Shown here piece after piece: positions 47,916 through 57,699 of a DNA stretch of 64,000 bases. Position numbers and translations under genes: made by a program. Where the stretch lies: contig JAWKLJ010000001.1 in the NCBI GenBank assembly GCA_041392805.1, positions 4,958,501 through 5,022,500 of the forward strand, in the 5' to 3' direction. This DNA comes from Saprospiraceae bacterium. GTDB taxonomy: Bacteria; Bacteroidota; Bacteroidia; Chitinophagales; Saprospiraceae. Every line of letters begins with the position of its first letter. The stretch's first letter is position 1. The notes beneath the pieces were generated by a model. That model had not been told where the DNA came from. It did not search any database and worked only from the letters and a program-made list of their open reading frames with translations.

Positions 47916-49916
47916 ATGAATGAATTGACTAAAAAATCTTGTATAGTGCTGTTTAGAAAAAGTTTGGTCCTGGCCATTTGTATGGTTATGGGCACATTTA
48001 TTTGGGCACAGCAGGATGATCCCGTCCTTTTCTCTGTAGACGGAACCCCAGTTAAGGTGTCTGAATTCACCTACATTTATAGTAAAACAAACGGTAAAAA
48101 CGCTGATTTTTCCAGGAAATCATTGGATGAATACCTTGACCTGTATGTCAAGTTTAAACTAAAGGTACGCAAGGCCAAAGAGATGCGCCTGGATACCATT
48201 AAGCAGCTGCAAGAGGAGTTAGCGGGTTATCGCAAACAATTGGCAGATTCCTATCTATTGGATAAAACCGTCAAAAAAAATTTGGCAAAAGAAGTGTACG
48301 ACCGTCAACAGGAAGATGTTGATATCAGCCATATCTTGGTTAGCCTCAAACAAGACCCATTACCGGCGGATACCCTGGCTGCCTTTGAGAAGGCATTAGC
48401 GATCAAAAAGCGTTTGGAGGGCGGAGAGGACTTTGAAACCTTAGCCAAAGCATCTTCTGATGACAAATCAGCTCAAAATAATGGTGGCCGAATTGGCTTT
48501 GTATCCGCGATGTTTCCACGAGGGCTATATGCCTTAGAAACTGCCGCTTATAATGGCAAAAAGAAAAAAATATTAGGGCCCATTCGGACCGATGCTGGCT
48601 ACCATATCTTACGTATTAATGATAAGCGCACAGCGCTGGGTGAGATTGAAATTGCGCATATTTTGATCCGCAATAACCCTGATAAGCCTGAGGTGGCCAA
48701 ACATAAGATTGACAGCCTTTATCAGGCCCTCGCTGGCGGTTCAAACTTTGAAACCTTGGCTGGCTCCTATTCAGAAGATAGCCAAACGGCTCCAAAACAA
48801 GGCTATATAGGCTTTGTTGGGATCAATCGTTTTGCCCCTGTTTTTGAAGCAGCTATGTTTGCCATCAAAGCGGATGGGGAATATTCGAAGCCAATACAAA
48901 GTAATGTTGGCTGGCACATCATCAAACGGATAAGTCGCCCTGGCATACAACCTTTTGAGACGGAACGGAGTCGTTTAGAGGCAGCTATAGATAAAGACAG
49001 TCGATTGGTACTGGCTAAGAATGCCATGCTGGCAAAAATTAAGCAAGAAAGTAATTATCGGGAAAACGAGTCTGTTTACACCGGCTTTGTAGAAAGTTTG
49101 AATGACACTTTTTTAAACTTTAAGTGGCGACCCAATATTGCAAATCCTGCTGATGTGCTTTTTGTGTTAGGAAAGGATTTCAACACAACACTGGGCGAAT
49201 TTGGCGATTATCTTATTCGTTCGTCTCGAGACCGGTTGCGAATGGCTCGTTCTGGCGATCCCAAAGCGGTAGCGCGCGTGTTGTATGAAGCTTTTGTTGA
49301 TGAACAAGTCCTGAAATTTGAAGAATCGCAGTTGGATACCAAAAATCCTGATTTTAAAGCCCTGATGCGCGAATACGAAGAAGGTATTTTATTGTTTGAA
49401 GCTACTAAAATGGAAGTTTGGGATAAGGCTTCTCAAGACACGGTAGGCCTCGAAAAATTTCATGCGGGGATTGTTGGAATGTATAAATGGAGAGAGCGTG
49501 CCAAAACCCTTATTTATCGCATTAGCGATCAATATAAGGATCAAATGGACGCCATTTATGCTTTTGCCAAGGACCATTCGGTGGAGGAAGTTAAAGCCGA
49601 ATTCAACAAGGATGGGAAGATTATTGTGAATGCAGAAGAAAAGTTTTTTGAAAAAGGCCGAAACCCTGAGTTAAATGGAGTGGCTTGGGAAGTCGGGGCA
49701 TTAAGTCCAATGCTGGTTAATGAACGAAACAAGGTGATTAGTTTTAACAAGTTGTTGGAGCTTTTACCACCTATGAATAAAACATTGAAAGAAGCCCGAG
49801 GTTATATTGTCGCGGATTACCAAGACCATCTTGAAAAGGAATGGATTAAACAATTGAAAACGGAATACCCTGTGGACATTAACACCAAGGTGTATGAAAG
49901 CTTGATTAAGGAATAA
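47916..49916 (+). CDS. periplasmic peptidyl-prolyl isomerase with two parvulin domains
   Basis: The N-terminal signal (about 15-33, ending TFIWAQ) precedes a SurA-like chaperone helix region (about 40-125). Two parvulin-type rotamase domains follow: about 128-225 (ISHILVSLKQDPLPAD, FPRGLYALETAAY) and about 235-335 (EIAHILIRNNPDKPEV, FAPVFEAAMFA). The last ~330 residues are a helical domain. It folds outer-membrane and periplasmic proteins. It is the first of three parvulin-related genes, and its TAA overlaps the next ATG by one base. Confidence 0.9.
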   Translation: MNELTKKSCIVLFRKSLVLAICMVMGTFIWAQQDDPVLFSVDGTPVKVSEFTYIYSKTNGKNADFSRKSLDEYLDLYVKFKLKVRKAKEMRLDTIKQLQEELAGYRKQLADSYLLDKTVKKNLAKEVYDRQQEDVDISHILVSLKQDPLPADTLAAFEKALAIKKRLEGGEDFETLAKASSDDKSAQNNGGRIGFVSAMFPRGLYALETAAYNGKKKKILGPIRTDAGYHILRINDKRTALGEIEIAHILIRNNPDKPEVAKHKIDSLYQALAGGSNFETLAGSYSEDSQTAPKQGYIGFVGINRFAPVFEAAMFAIKADGEYSKPIQSNVGWHIIKRISRPGIQPFETERSRLEAAIDKDSRLVLAKNAMLAKIKQESNYRENESVYTGFVESLNDTFLNFKWRPNIANPADVLFVLGKDFNTTLGEFGDYLIRSSRDRLRMARSGDPKAVARVLYEAFVDEQVLKFEESQLDTKNPDFKALMREYEEGILLFEATKMEVWDKASQDTVGLEKFHAGIVGMYKWRERAKTLIYRISDQYKDQMDAIYAFAKDHSVEEVKAEFNKDGKIIVNAEEKFFEKGRNPELNGVAWEVGALSPMLVNERNKVISFNKLLELLPPMNKTLKEARGYIVADYQDHLEKEWIKQLKTEYPVDINTKVYESLIKE

Positions 49917-50767
49917 TGGTTTGGTATAAATATTATTTTCTTTTACTGTTGGGACTAAGCATCCTTTCGTGTCAGTTGACAGAAAATGATGACAAAGGGG
50001 TTATCCTGGCCAAGGTGTATAATAAAACTTTGTATAGTCTCGAATTGGATGGGCTATTTCCTAAAGGGGCAATGGCAGAAGACAGCTTGCAGTTCCTTCA
50101 GACTTATGTCGATAAATGGGTGAAAGATGCGCTTGTGCTGCATGAAGCGGAGCTGCATATTCCCAATGACCTTAATATCGATAAATTAGTACGGGATTAC
50201 CGGGCTTCTTTGATCCGAAATAGCTACGAAGAGGCGTTGGTGCAGGAGTTATTGGATTCGACCATCTCTCAGGCGGAGTTGACGGAGTTTTATGAGAAAA
50301 ACAAGGAGCAATACCAATTAGAAACGCCCATTATTCGCTGTAATTTTATCAAAGTGCCCCTTCCTGTTCCAGAGGCGACTAAATTGCGCCAATGGTGGAA
50401 CAGTTCGTCACCGGCCGATCTGAAGGCTTTGATAGATTATTGCAATCAGTATGCGGATGCCCATATTCTGGAGGATAGCGTTTGGTATGGTGTAGATGAT
50501 ATTGCTGTAGAATTGCCAGCAGGAACGCTGACGGCCGACAACATTGGTTTCAAAAGAGAATTTACCCAGCAAGATGGGCAGTTCCAGTATTTTTTTCGCT
50601 TATACGAATTGAAAAACAGGAAAGATATTGCGCCATTGGCTTATATTGAAGGTCAGGCAAAAAAGGTTATCTTACATAAACGCAAGCTAAAGTTATTAGA
50701 AGATACCAAAGCTGATCTTTATAATAATGGCATTCGAAGTAATAGTATTGAGAAATTTACGAATTAA
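49916..50767 (+). CDS. lipoprotein with SurA-like fold lacking a clear rotamase domain
   Basis: The signal sequence ends in the lipobox LSILSC (C19). The body has the SurA N-terminal helical pattern (YVDKWVKDALVLHEAELHI, DSTISQAELTEFYEKNKEQY), but the rotamase consensus (H-I-L near the start, F-x-x-x-A later) is not evident. It probably acts as a chaperone without isomerase activity. It overlaps the preceding parvulin gene by one base (TAATG), and the next one starts 14 bp later, so all three form one operon. Confidence 0.75.
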   Translation: MVWYKYYFLLLLGLSILSCQLTENDDKGVILAKVYNKTLYSLELDGLFPKGAMAEDSLQFLQTYVDKWVKDALVLHEAELHIPNDLNIDKLVRDYRASLIRNSYEEALVQELLDSTISQAELTEFYEKNKEQYQLETPIIRCNFIKVPLPVPEATKLRQWWNSSSPADLKALIDYCNQYADAHILEDSVWYGVDDIAVELPAGTLTADNIGFKREFTQQDGQFQYFFRLYELKNRKDIAPLAYIEGQAKKVILHKRKLKLLEDTKADLYNNGIRSNSIEKFTN

Positions 50768-50781
50768 AAAAAAACATCGTA

Positions 50782-52173
50782 ATGATGATTAGAAAAATAG
50801 GCACAAGCCTTTTTATGGTATGTTTGGTGGTCGTTTCTGTCTTTTCCCAAAAGCAGATTATTGATAAAGTAACGGCAACGGTAGGGGGAGAATTGGTGCT
50901 CCTTTCAGAAGTGGAAGAGCAATTTTCCCTGATGGAGGCCCAAAGTGGTGTCCTTCCAGAAGATGCGCGTTGCAATATCATGGACCAGGTGCTTATTTCA
51001 AAATTATTGCTAAACCAGGCTAAGCTGGATAGTATAGAAGTGTCAGAGGAAGAAGTGGAAGAACAGCTAAATGCCAGGATTGAGCGGATTTTGAGTTATA
51101 TGAATGGCGACGTTACCCAGTTTGAAGCTTATTATGGTCAAACCATCACAGCAGTGAAAGAACAATTTCGCGAAGACCTGCAAAACCAATTGTTGGTAGA
51201 TAGAATGCGTAGCAAAATCATGGCTGATGTCACGGTGACACCCTCCGAGGTAAAAACATTTTTCCACCAGATACCGCAAGATAGCTTGCCTTATTTTAAT
51301 GCAGAAGTAGAGGTTGGAGAAATTGTCTACAAACCCAAGATCAATTCAGTTGAAAGGAACCGATCCATCAACCAACTCGATTCGATTCGGCAATTGGTTT
51401 TAGATGGGAAAGCGACTTTTGAGGAAATGGCTCAAAAATTCTCGGATGATGGCTCTGCCAGGATCGGAGGAGACCTGGGCTGGGCTAAGCGCGGAAAATA
51501 TGTGCCAGATTTTGAGGCAGCGGCCTATAAACTAGAAAAAGACGAAATATCTCCAGTTGTCGAAAGCCAGTTTGGGTTTCACATCATTCAGTTGCTGGAC
51601 CGTCGGGGCAATTCCATACACGTTCGCCACATTTTAGTCAAACCAGAAATCACTGAAGCTGACCTGGAAAAAGCTGAAATGCACCTCGATTCTATTAGGA
51701 ATTTGATTGCAAATGATTCTATTTCTTTTTCATTGGCGGTTAAATATTTCTCTGATAAAGAACAGCAGAGTTATAATAATGACGGCCGCATGGTCAATCC
51801 CGCTACAGGTAATAACTTTTTTGAAATTGGTGATTTAGATCCTGATATTTACTTTGCTATTGATACCCTGAAGCTCATGCAGGTATCTAAGCCGCTTGCC
51901 TTTACCGACCCTATTGGAGAGCCCTATTTCAGATTAGTGCAGGTACAATCGCGGACAATCCCTCACAAGGCCAACCTCCAACAGGATTATTCCAAAATCC
52001 GAAAGGCAGCGATTCAGTCCAAGCAGAATGAATTTATTTCTAAATGGGTAGAAAACACGGTTGGTGCAACGTATATCCAAATTGATGCGATGTATAATGG
52101 ATGTCCTACACTTGCCAAGTGGGAACAGGACAGGGTTAATAATACTAAAGCCAAGTCTAAAGCTAAGCCTTAG
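50782..52173 (+). CDS. SurA-like peptidyl-prolyl isomerase
   Basis: A signal peptide (1-22) is followed by a SurA N-terminal chaperone region (VGGELVLLSEVEEQFSLM, LNARIERILSYMNGDVTQFE). Two parvulin domains follow: about 170-272 (GGDLGWAKRGKYVPDFEAAA, SQFGFHIIQLLD) and about 275-385 (HVRHILVKPEITEADLEKAE). The 463-residue layout matches SurA, which escorts outer-membrane barrels through the periplasm. It is the third gene of the parvulin operon and is followed by a hairpin at 52191. Confidence 0.9.
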   Translation: MMIRKIGTSLFMVCLVVVSVFSQKQIIDKVTATVGGELVLLSEVEEQFSLMEAQSGVLPEDARCNIMDQVLISKLLLNQAKLDSIEVSEEEVEEQLNARIERILSYMNGDVTQFEAYYGQTITAVKEQFREDLQNQLLVDRMRSKIMADVTVTPSEVKTFFHQIPQDSLPYFNAEVEVGEIVYKPKINSVERNRSINQLDSIRQLVLDGKATFEEMAQKFSDDGSARIGGDLGWAKRGKYVPDFEAAAYKLEKDEISPVVESQFGFHIIQLLDRRGNSIHVRHILVKPEITEADLEKAEMHLDSIRNLIANDSISFSLAVKYFSDKEQQSYNNDGRMVNPATGNNFFEIGDLDPDIYFAIDTLKLMQVSKPLAFTDPIGEPYFRLVQVQSRTIPHKANLQQDYSKIRKAAIQSKQNEFISKWVENTVGATYIQIDAMYNGCPTLAKWEQDRVNNTKAKSKAKP

Positions 52174-52190
52174 CAGGTGGCTCCAGATGA

Positions 52191-52215
52191 GTTGCAGGTG
52201 AAAAACACCTGCAAC
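52191..52215. terminator. 10-bp stem hairpin between convergent genes
   Basis: GTTGCAGGTG and CACCTGCAAC are exact inverted repeats around an AAAAA loop. The hairpin lies between the surA-like gene (plus) and the 153-residue membrane protein gene (minus), so it could end transcription from both sides, although a T run is missing. Confidence 0.65.
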
Positions 52216-52232
52216 GGTAGGTTGGGCGGCCT

Positions 52233-52694
52233 TTAATGCAAGCTGTGCGCTTGCTTGGCATCTAATTCATAAGCCTGAGCAAAGGCATTTTCGGAAGGGC
52301 GCAAAGAAAGAAAAACAAAAATGCCTGCTCCGAAAAATAAAAACAAGAGTTGATATTGCTCCACCAAGGCCAGGATGAGCGTGATTAGATTAGCACCTTC
52401 TACTAAAAACCATCTTACAAGGAGGCTTTTCCGGTAAGTATCGAGTTTTTGATTTAGGTCTTGTTTTTCCGCTACGGCTTTATGACGGAACAAGTTCCCT
52501 ACCGCCCTGGCGCCATAGTTGGCTCCTACAAATAGGATGCTAACCAAGAGCAACATCGTATTGTGACTCAGGTTTAACATGCCTCCCCCTGTCGATTTCC
52601 CCCATACCATATATAAAATAACCAGGAAAAACAATAATTGCCCAATTAGAAGGGCTGCATAAATGAGTTTTAGTTGGCGGAATTGTGCTTTCAT
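52233..52694 (-). CDS. four-helix membrane protein, unknown function
   Basis: Four hydrophobic segments lie in 153 residues: near 10-30, 42-60, 90-108 and 113-132. Cytoplasm-facing basic loops are visible (RHKAVAEKQDLNQKLDTYRK). No family is recognised, and there are no catalytic residues. It starts 17 bp after the second POT transporter gene and is probably co-transcribed with both transporters. Confidence 0.55.
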   Translation of the reverse strand: MKAQFRQLKLIYAALLIGQLLFFLVILYMVWGKSTGGGMLNLSHNTMLLLVSILFVGANYGARAVGNLFRHKAVAEKQDLNQKLDTYRKSLLVRWFLVEGANLITLILALVEQYQLLFLFFGAGIFVFLSLRPSENAFAQAYELDAKQAHSLH

Positions 52695-52711
52695 AACTTA
52701 ATCATGAATGG

Positions 52712-54457
52712 CTACGATACACCATGCATCATACGCTTTAGCGGTTTGTTTAACAGGATTAAGATAAATCCAGCTAAAAAAGCAATGACAACGAAAATGG
52801 AGAAAAAACCAGACAATGAGCTAGTATTTTTAATGTCATCAATATAGCTACTAATGATTCCTCCCGTAAAATTAGCCACGAAGTTGGCCAGGTGCCATAC
52901 GCCAAACATTAGTGCCATCAATCGTTTGGGAGATAGTTTATTAACGAAAGCCAAGCCTACGGGGGAGATGAATAGTTCTCCCATAGTATGGAAAAAATAG
53001 GCCAAGATCAACCAGATCATACTGACCCTGATCGCTCCTTCTGCGGCCCCGGTAGGAATAGGCGATGCGCCGATCACTAAAGCCACAAAGCCAAGTCCGA
53101 GCAGGAAAAGTCCCAGTGCAAATTTAATAGGGCCCGGAGGATTCATATTTCGCTTATTCAGCCACACCCATAACCACGAAATGAGTGGGGCACAAGAAAT
53201 GATGAAAAAGGCATTCAGGGACCCAAACCAGGAAGCAGGTACTTCGTTGGTTTGATCAGAAAAATTGCCTTGGTTGATGAGAACGACCAGGTACCATATA
53301 ATAGCAAAGCTTATAGCAGAAAACAAGATGGTCAAGGGATACTCCTTAATGATTTTTGTGCCAAGACTGACCAAGATTGAGGTTAAGATCAGCATGGGAA
53401 TAAAGGTAAGGGCTAAACTAACATAGCGAAAGGTGTTAATAGCCGTTTCGGAGTTTAAGCTCCGTTGGGTGAAATGTTCGGCAAAAATGGTCATGGAGCT
53501 TCCCGCTTGTTCGAAGGAAAGCCAGAAAAAGATAACAAAAAAGGATAGCACAGAGATAACGGTCAGCCGATCTCTTTCTACTTCGGGATATTTCCTTAGT
53601 CGACTAATGATATAGTAGATCGTTACCAATAAAAATGGAATAACAATCAAAAACTTCACCCCAATCGGCTCTATTTCCAGGTTCAGCCAGGCAACAATAG
53701 TCCCTACCAGCAGGGCTGTCATCAAAATCAGCCCATTGCGATCTTTGGTCGTAAAGGGAACGGATACCTCGTTGAATTTTTCGGCAGCACTTAGCTTTTT
53801 GTCATCAGCGGTAGGCTTTGTGCCAATATCTCCAAATATTTTTTGTCCGAAGTAGAATTGCAACATACCCAAAAACATAAAGATCCCCGCTATGCCAAAA
53901 CCATAACTCCAGCCAAAGGCTTCGCTTTCACCAAGCCATCCGCAGATCAGGATCCCGACAAAGGCACCCGAATTGACACCCATGTAAAAGATCGTATAAG
54001 CTGAATCTTTGAGGGGGTGGCCATCAGGGTACATTTGCCCTACGATAGGGGTCATATTGGGTTTGAAAAACCCATTTCCGGCAATTAGAAAGGCGATTCC
54101 GGTATACAAGCCTATTTCACTCTCGAAAGCCATGGACGCATGCCCAATGGTCATCAATAAAGCACCCAAAACCACTGCATTCCGATTGCCTAGGTAATTA
54201 TCGGCAATATACCCGCCTATCAAGGGTGATAAGTAAACCAGCCCGGTATACCAGGCATACAAAATAGAAGCCTCGGCGTTTGTCCATTCAAAGCCACCAT
54301 TGCTCAAGCTGCTAATCAGGAACAGCACCAAAATGGCTCGCATCCCGTAGTAACTAAATCGTTCCCACATTTCTGTAAAGAACAGTACGAATAAACCCAC
54401 AGGGTGGCTTAAAATGGTCTTTTGATTGATGGGTGACCCAAGAAACGGCTGATTCAT
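52712..54457 (-). CDS. POT/PTR family peptide transporter
   Basis: The 581-residue protein has about 14 membrane helices and starts with the family motif EMWERFSYYGMRAIL (about 30-44), which includes the ExxERFxYY proton/peptide-coupling signature. GNGFFKPNMTPIVGQMYP and FYMGVNSGAFVGILICGWLGE-like helices follow. It imports di- and tripeptides with protons. The following helices are consistent with the long bacterial POT format. It lies 15 bp after a second POT gene at 54473, which it resembles. Confidence 0.92.
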   Translation of the reverse strand: MNQPFLGSPINQKTILSHPVGLFVLFFTEMWERFSYYGMRAILVLFLISSLSNGGFEWTNAEASILYAWYTGLVYLSPLIGGYIADNYLGNRNAVVLGALLMTIGHASMAFESEIGLYTGIAFLIAGNGFFKPNMTPIVGQMYPDGHPLKDSAYTIFYMGVNSGAFVGILICGWLGESEAFGWSYGFGIAGIFMFLGMLQFYFGQKIFGDIGTKPTADDKKLSAAEKFNEVSVPFTTKDRNGLILMTALLVGTIVAWLNLEIEPIGVKFLIVIPFLLVTIYYIISRLRKYPEVERDRLTVISVLSFFVIFFWLSFEQAGSSMTIFAEHFTQRSLNSETAINTFRYVSLALTFIPMLILTSILVSLGTKIIKEYPLTILFSAISFAIIWYLVVLINQGNFSDQTNEVPASWFGSLNAFFIISCAPLISWLWVWLNKRNMNPPGPIKFALGLFLLGLGFVALVIGASPIPTGAAEGAIRVSMIWLILAYFFHTMGELFISPVGLAFVNKLSPKRLMALMFGVWHLANFVANFTGGIISSYIDDIKNTSSLSGFFSIFVVIAFLAGFILILLNKPLKRMMHGVS

Positions 54458-54472
54458 CGTTTTGGCTTTTTG

Positions 54473-56014
54473 TTACTGCACATCTCCCATCCACTTTTTC
54501 AATAATGGACTGGTGATGATAAAGATGATTCCCGCACCTAAACCTAACATTACGACAGACATGAATAGGTCGGGAAAAGCACTGACATTGTTCTGGTCAA
54601 ACTCGCCAGAAAAAAGTCCGGCAATCAGGTTACCCAAAGAAGCCCCTACAAACCAAATCCCCATCATTTGTCCCATATACTGGCGCGGAGCTAGCTTGGT
54701 GGTGGCACTTAAGCCTACTGGGCTAAGGGTTAATTCACCGATAGAATGTAAAAAATAGGTCAGTACTAACCACAACATATTAGCTTTTGTACCGTCTGCT
54801 ACTATCTTGGCCGCATAAAACATGACTAAAAAACCCAAGCCCATCATGATTAATCCAAGCCCAAATTTGAGTGGTGTACTAGGGTTCATTTGCCTGGCAG
54901 ACAGCTTAATCCACAATGCACCAATGACCGGTGCAAAAATGATGATAAATAAAGGATTGACATTTTGTAACCACCCGGCTGGCATTTCCCAGCCTAGAAA
55001 GTTCAAATTGGTATTGTTAGCTGCAAAAAGATTTAAGGTTGACCCCGCTTGTTCAAAACCCGACCAAAATAAAGCGGCGCCGATAAATAAGAAAAAGATG
55101 ACGACTACTCTTTTTTTCTCGTCTGTATTCAAACCACCGGCAATCAAAATGAAGGCAAAATAGACTAAGGTCACCGACACAATAATCACACCAACTGCTT
55201 GGGCAATACCCTTTGCGGTGGTCAGGTCGATTACCCCCGTGAATTGCAAAACCAAGATCAACCCGATTAACAGGGCAGCGAATACGATACCTAACATGCT
55301 ATTGCTTTCACCTGTGCTACCTTCTTCTTCTCTTTTAAGCTTGGCTTTGGGCTGCACACCGATATTGCCCAGGGTCCTGTCGGCAGTCAACCGATATTGA
55401 ACTAAACCAGCAAACATTCCTATGGCTGCCATCCCAAATCCAAGATGCCAATTGATCTTTTCACCCAGATAGGCTACGATTGTTTGGCCTAGCAAAGAAC
55501 CAAGATTGATGCCCATGTAAAAAAGAGAAAATCCAGCATCCCGATGTGCGCCTTTTCCTGGATATAAATCGCCAACGATGGTACTGATATTGGGCTTTAG
55601 CAAGCCGGTACCCATGGCTACAAATGCTAGTCCTGCAAAGAAAATAGGCGGAGATCCTGGAATAGCAAGGATTAAATGACCTATCATGATGAGAATACCA
55701 CCATAATAAATAGCCTTTCGTTGACCAAAAATGTTATCCGCCAGCCAACCGCCAGGTAAGGTCAAGAGATAAACGCCTGCGGTATACATTCCATATACGG
55801 CTCCTGCAGTCTCCGAAGTAAGCCCTAAACCTTCCTGCGCTACATCCGTTGTCATAAATAAGATGAGGATAGCCCGCATCCCATAATAACTAAAACGCTC
55901 CCACATTTCAGTAAAAAAAAGGGTAGACAGGCCGGCAGGATGGCCGAAAAAACCTGTTTTGTTCGTCGAAGATTCTGACATTTTTCCGATTTGATTAATA
56001 GCCGAGAGAAACAT
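54473..56014 (-). CDS. POT/PTR family peptide transporter, paralogue
   Basis: The 513-residue protein has the same opening EMWERFSYYGMRAIL and POT signature GTGLLKPNISTIVGDLYP. About 12-14 membrane helices are predicted. It is shorter than its neighbour by about 70 residues, mainly in the central hydrophilic loop. It is the first gene of a minus-strand unit (56014-52233) that also contains the second transporter and a small membrane protein. Different peptide specificities are likely but not visible in sequence. Confidence 0.92.
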   Translation of the reverse strand: MFLSAINQIGKMSESSTNKTGFFGHPAGLSTLFFTEMWERFSYYGMRAILILFMTTDVAQEGLGLTSETAGAVYGMYTAGVYLLTLPGGWLADNIFGQRKAIYYGGILIMIGHLILAIPGSPPIFFAGLAFVAMGTGLLKPNISTIVGDLYPGKGAHRDAGFSLFYMGINLGSLLGQTIVAYLGEKINWHLGFGMAAIGMFAGLVQYRLTADRTLGNIGVQPKAKLKREEEGSTGESNSMLGIVFAALLIGLILVLQFTGVIDLTTAKGIAQAVGVIIVSVTLVYFAFILIAGGLNTDEKKRVVVIFFLFIGAALFWSGFEQAGSTLNLFAANNTNLNFLGWEMPAGWLQNVNPLFIIIFAPVIGALWIKLSARQMNPSTPLKFGLGLIMMGLGFLVMFYAAKIVADGTKANMLWLVLTYFLHSIGELTLSPVGLSATTKLAPRQYMGQMMGIWFVGASLGNLIAGLFSGEFDQNNVSAFPDLFMSVVMLGLGAGIIFIITSPLLKKWMGDVQ

Positions 56015-56361
56015 CAGATGTTTGGCCAGTTATGCCTTCGATGAACCCTGATGTCTGTCGCTATGGTTTATTATTTTTCTTTCGCCCCTTACATCGTATG
56101 GAACTTCGGACTAAAAATAGAAGTTTTTTGGTTATAGCAATAAAAATGCCGGTTTTAATTTTGGAGGGAAGTCGGCCAGCACCTAATATAGCCACCCTCA
56201 TCCCTTCATCCCCTCATCGCATCATTCATTCCTTATTTACCGATATGCAGTCCCTCCAATCTTTTTACACTGTGATTCGCAGACGTAAAATACTTTTTTG
56301 CAAATGGTTTTTTTTTCCGCATTAATTATCTTTTAATGTATTTTTTTTCTATTTTTGCTCC
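56015..56361. other. divergent intergenic region, POT gene / Rpn gene
   Basis: No gene is recognised. A TATTTTTG (56350-56357) matches the -7 consensus immediately before the Rpn start at 56362. A very AT-rich tract (56311-56355) precedes it. Confidence 0.4.
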
Positions 56362-57066
56362 ATGTCTAAAAAACGCCTCTCACACGATGCTTTTTTCAAA
56401 AAAGCTTTCATGGATATTGATGTAGCCAGGGATTTCATCAGGAATTTTCTTCCTGAGAACCTTGTATCTACCTTGAATTTAGTGGATTTGAAATTGTCCA
56501 ATCAATCCTTTGTTACTCCTCAGCTTAAGCAATACTTCTCTGACCTGGTCTATAAGTGTACAACTACAGATGAGGAACCTATAGAATTGGCCTTGCTATT
56601 TGAGCATAAATACAATGCCCCTGCTTATCCTCATTTGCAATTGTTACGCTATTTATTGGAGTACTGGGAGGTTCAAATCAAGCAAAAGGAGGCATTAACA
56701 CCAATTATACCTATCGTTGTCTATCAAGGCAAACACAAATGGCAGCAAAAACCTTTTTATAGCTATTTTAAGTCTACTAGCCCTTTATTGCATGCTTATA
56801 TCCCTAATTTCGAGTATCTACTAACGGACATCAATCAAATGGAGGATGGAGACATTTTGGCCTTAAAAGCGGAATTGCTGAGTAATATTTTACTATTGAT
56901 GAAGCATATTCAAACCTTCCCACCTCAATACTATACCCGAATTTTTATAGGCATCGAAAACCAGATCCATGATCGTGCAAAAAGAAACTTATTCGAGGGG
57001 ATGATTGTTTATTTTCTACAAAATGTCGAACTTAGTAGGACTATGTTAGGAATGAGGTTTAAATAA
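56362..57066 (+). pseudogene. Rpn family recombination-promoting nuclease, N-terminal part
   Basis: The opening (MSKKRLSHDAFFKKAFMDID, ARDFIRNFLPE) and the nuclease core (YFSDLVYKC and ELALLFEHKYN, giving the D and ExK of a PD-(D/E)xK fold) are those of Rpn/PDDEXK_1-type transposase-associated nucleases. The frame runs 18 bp into the 185-bp element and stops at its TAA (MLGMRFK, the last four residues from the element). Together with 57234-57515 it would make a protein of about 320 residues, the usual Rpn size. Confidence 0.85.
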
Positions 57067-57233
57067 AGCATACAAGATTGACGTAGGAATTTTCCCCTCT
57101 GAGAAGGCGAAAAAAACGAGCATAGCGTTCGACTGAGCTCACGCCGAAGTCCGTAGCTACGCGAGTCTTTTTTCAACGCGGTCAGAGGGGAAAAGAACAA
57201 GTCAAGATGTATACTTTATTTAGAACTCATTCC
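57049..57233. mobile_element. 185-bp inverted-repeat element, copy B
   Basis: This is the reverse complement of copy A at 24029-24213, identical in length and differing at 5 of 185 positions. It starts GGAATGAGGTTTAAATAAAG and ends CTTTATTTAGAACTCATTCC. It splits an Rpn nuclease gene: excising exactly 185 bp rejoins the two coding parts in frame (L to S at 57048/57234). Its arms can fold over nearly the whole length. It has no coding capacity, so it needs a transposase supplied elsewhere. Confidence 0.9.
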
Positions 57234-57515
57234 TCAAATCAATTGGCAATGACACTTTCCGGAGAAACTAAAAAAATGGCTATGAGTTCTTATGATATGC
57301 TGGTGCAGGAGGGAATTATTCAAGGAATCGAGCAAGGAATCGAGCAAGGAATCGAACAAGGAATCGAACAAGGAATTGAGCAAAAAAATAGACTTGTCAT
57401 TAAAGAAGGAATAGATGCCGGTCTCTCAATCGAATTATTAGCTAAATTGACAGCCTTGTCAGCGGAAGCAGTTTATGAGATCATTGAGTCATTCGAGGAG
57501 GGAGAGAAACGGTAA
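57234..57515 (+). pseudogene. Rpn family nuclease, C-terminal part
   Basis: The reading resumes as SNQLAMTLSGETKKMAMSSY and includes MLVQEGIIQG, five GIEQ units and KNRLVIKEGIDAGLSIELLA, the usual end of Rpn proteins. An ATG at 57207 lies inside the element and would only add element-derived residues. Translation of this part alone is doubtful. The 12-bp repeat region 57324-57383 is a likely slippage site. Confidence 0.75.
57324..57383 (+). repeat. five tandem 12-bp units coding GIEQ
   Basis: GGAATCGAGCAA is repeated five times with single-base changes (G to A and C to T). The units code for glycine-isoleucine-glutamate-glutamine. Such repeats are typical of the hinge region of Rpn-type nucleases. 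Confidence 0.9.
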
Positions 57516-57699
57516 TTCATCAAGTGGATTCTCCTGCACTCCTGCGGCTTCCTAATGCTGCTGGCACTAAATAAGCAAGACTTATGCTAATGCCTCGGCC
57601 ACTAGCTAAATGCCATAGCAGTTTCGCGGATTATTTTCCAGTCATGCTACTTCATGACACCTTGCCTAGAGGGAAAATGCCCCTTGATATTACCACATT

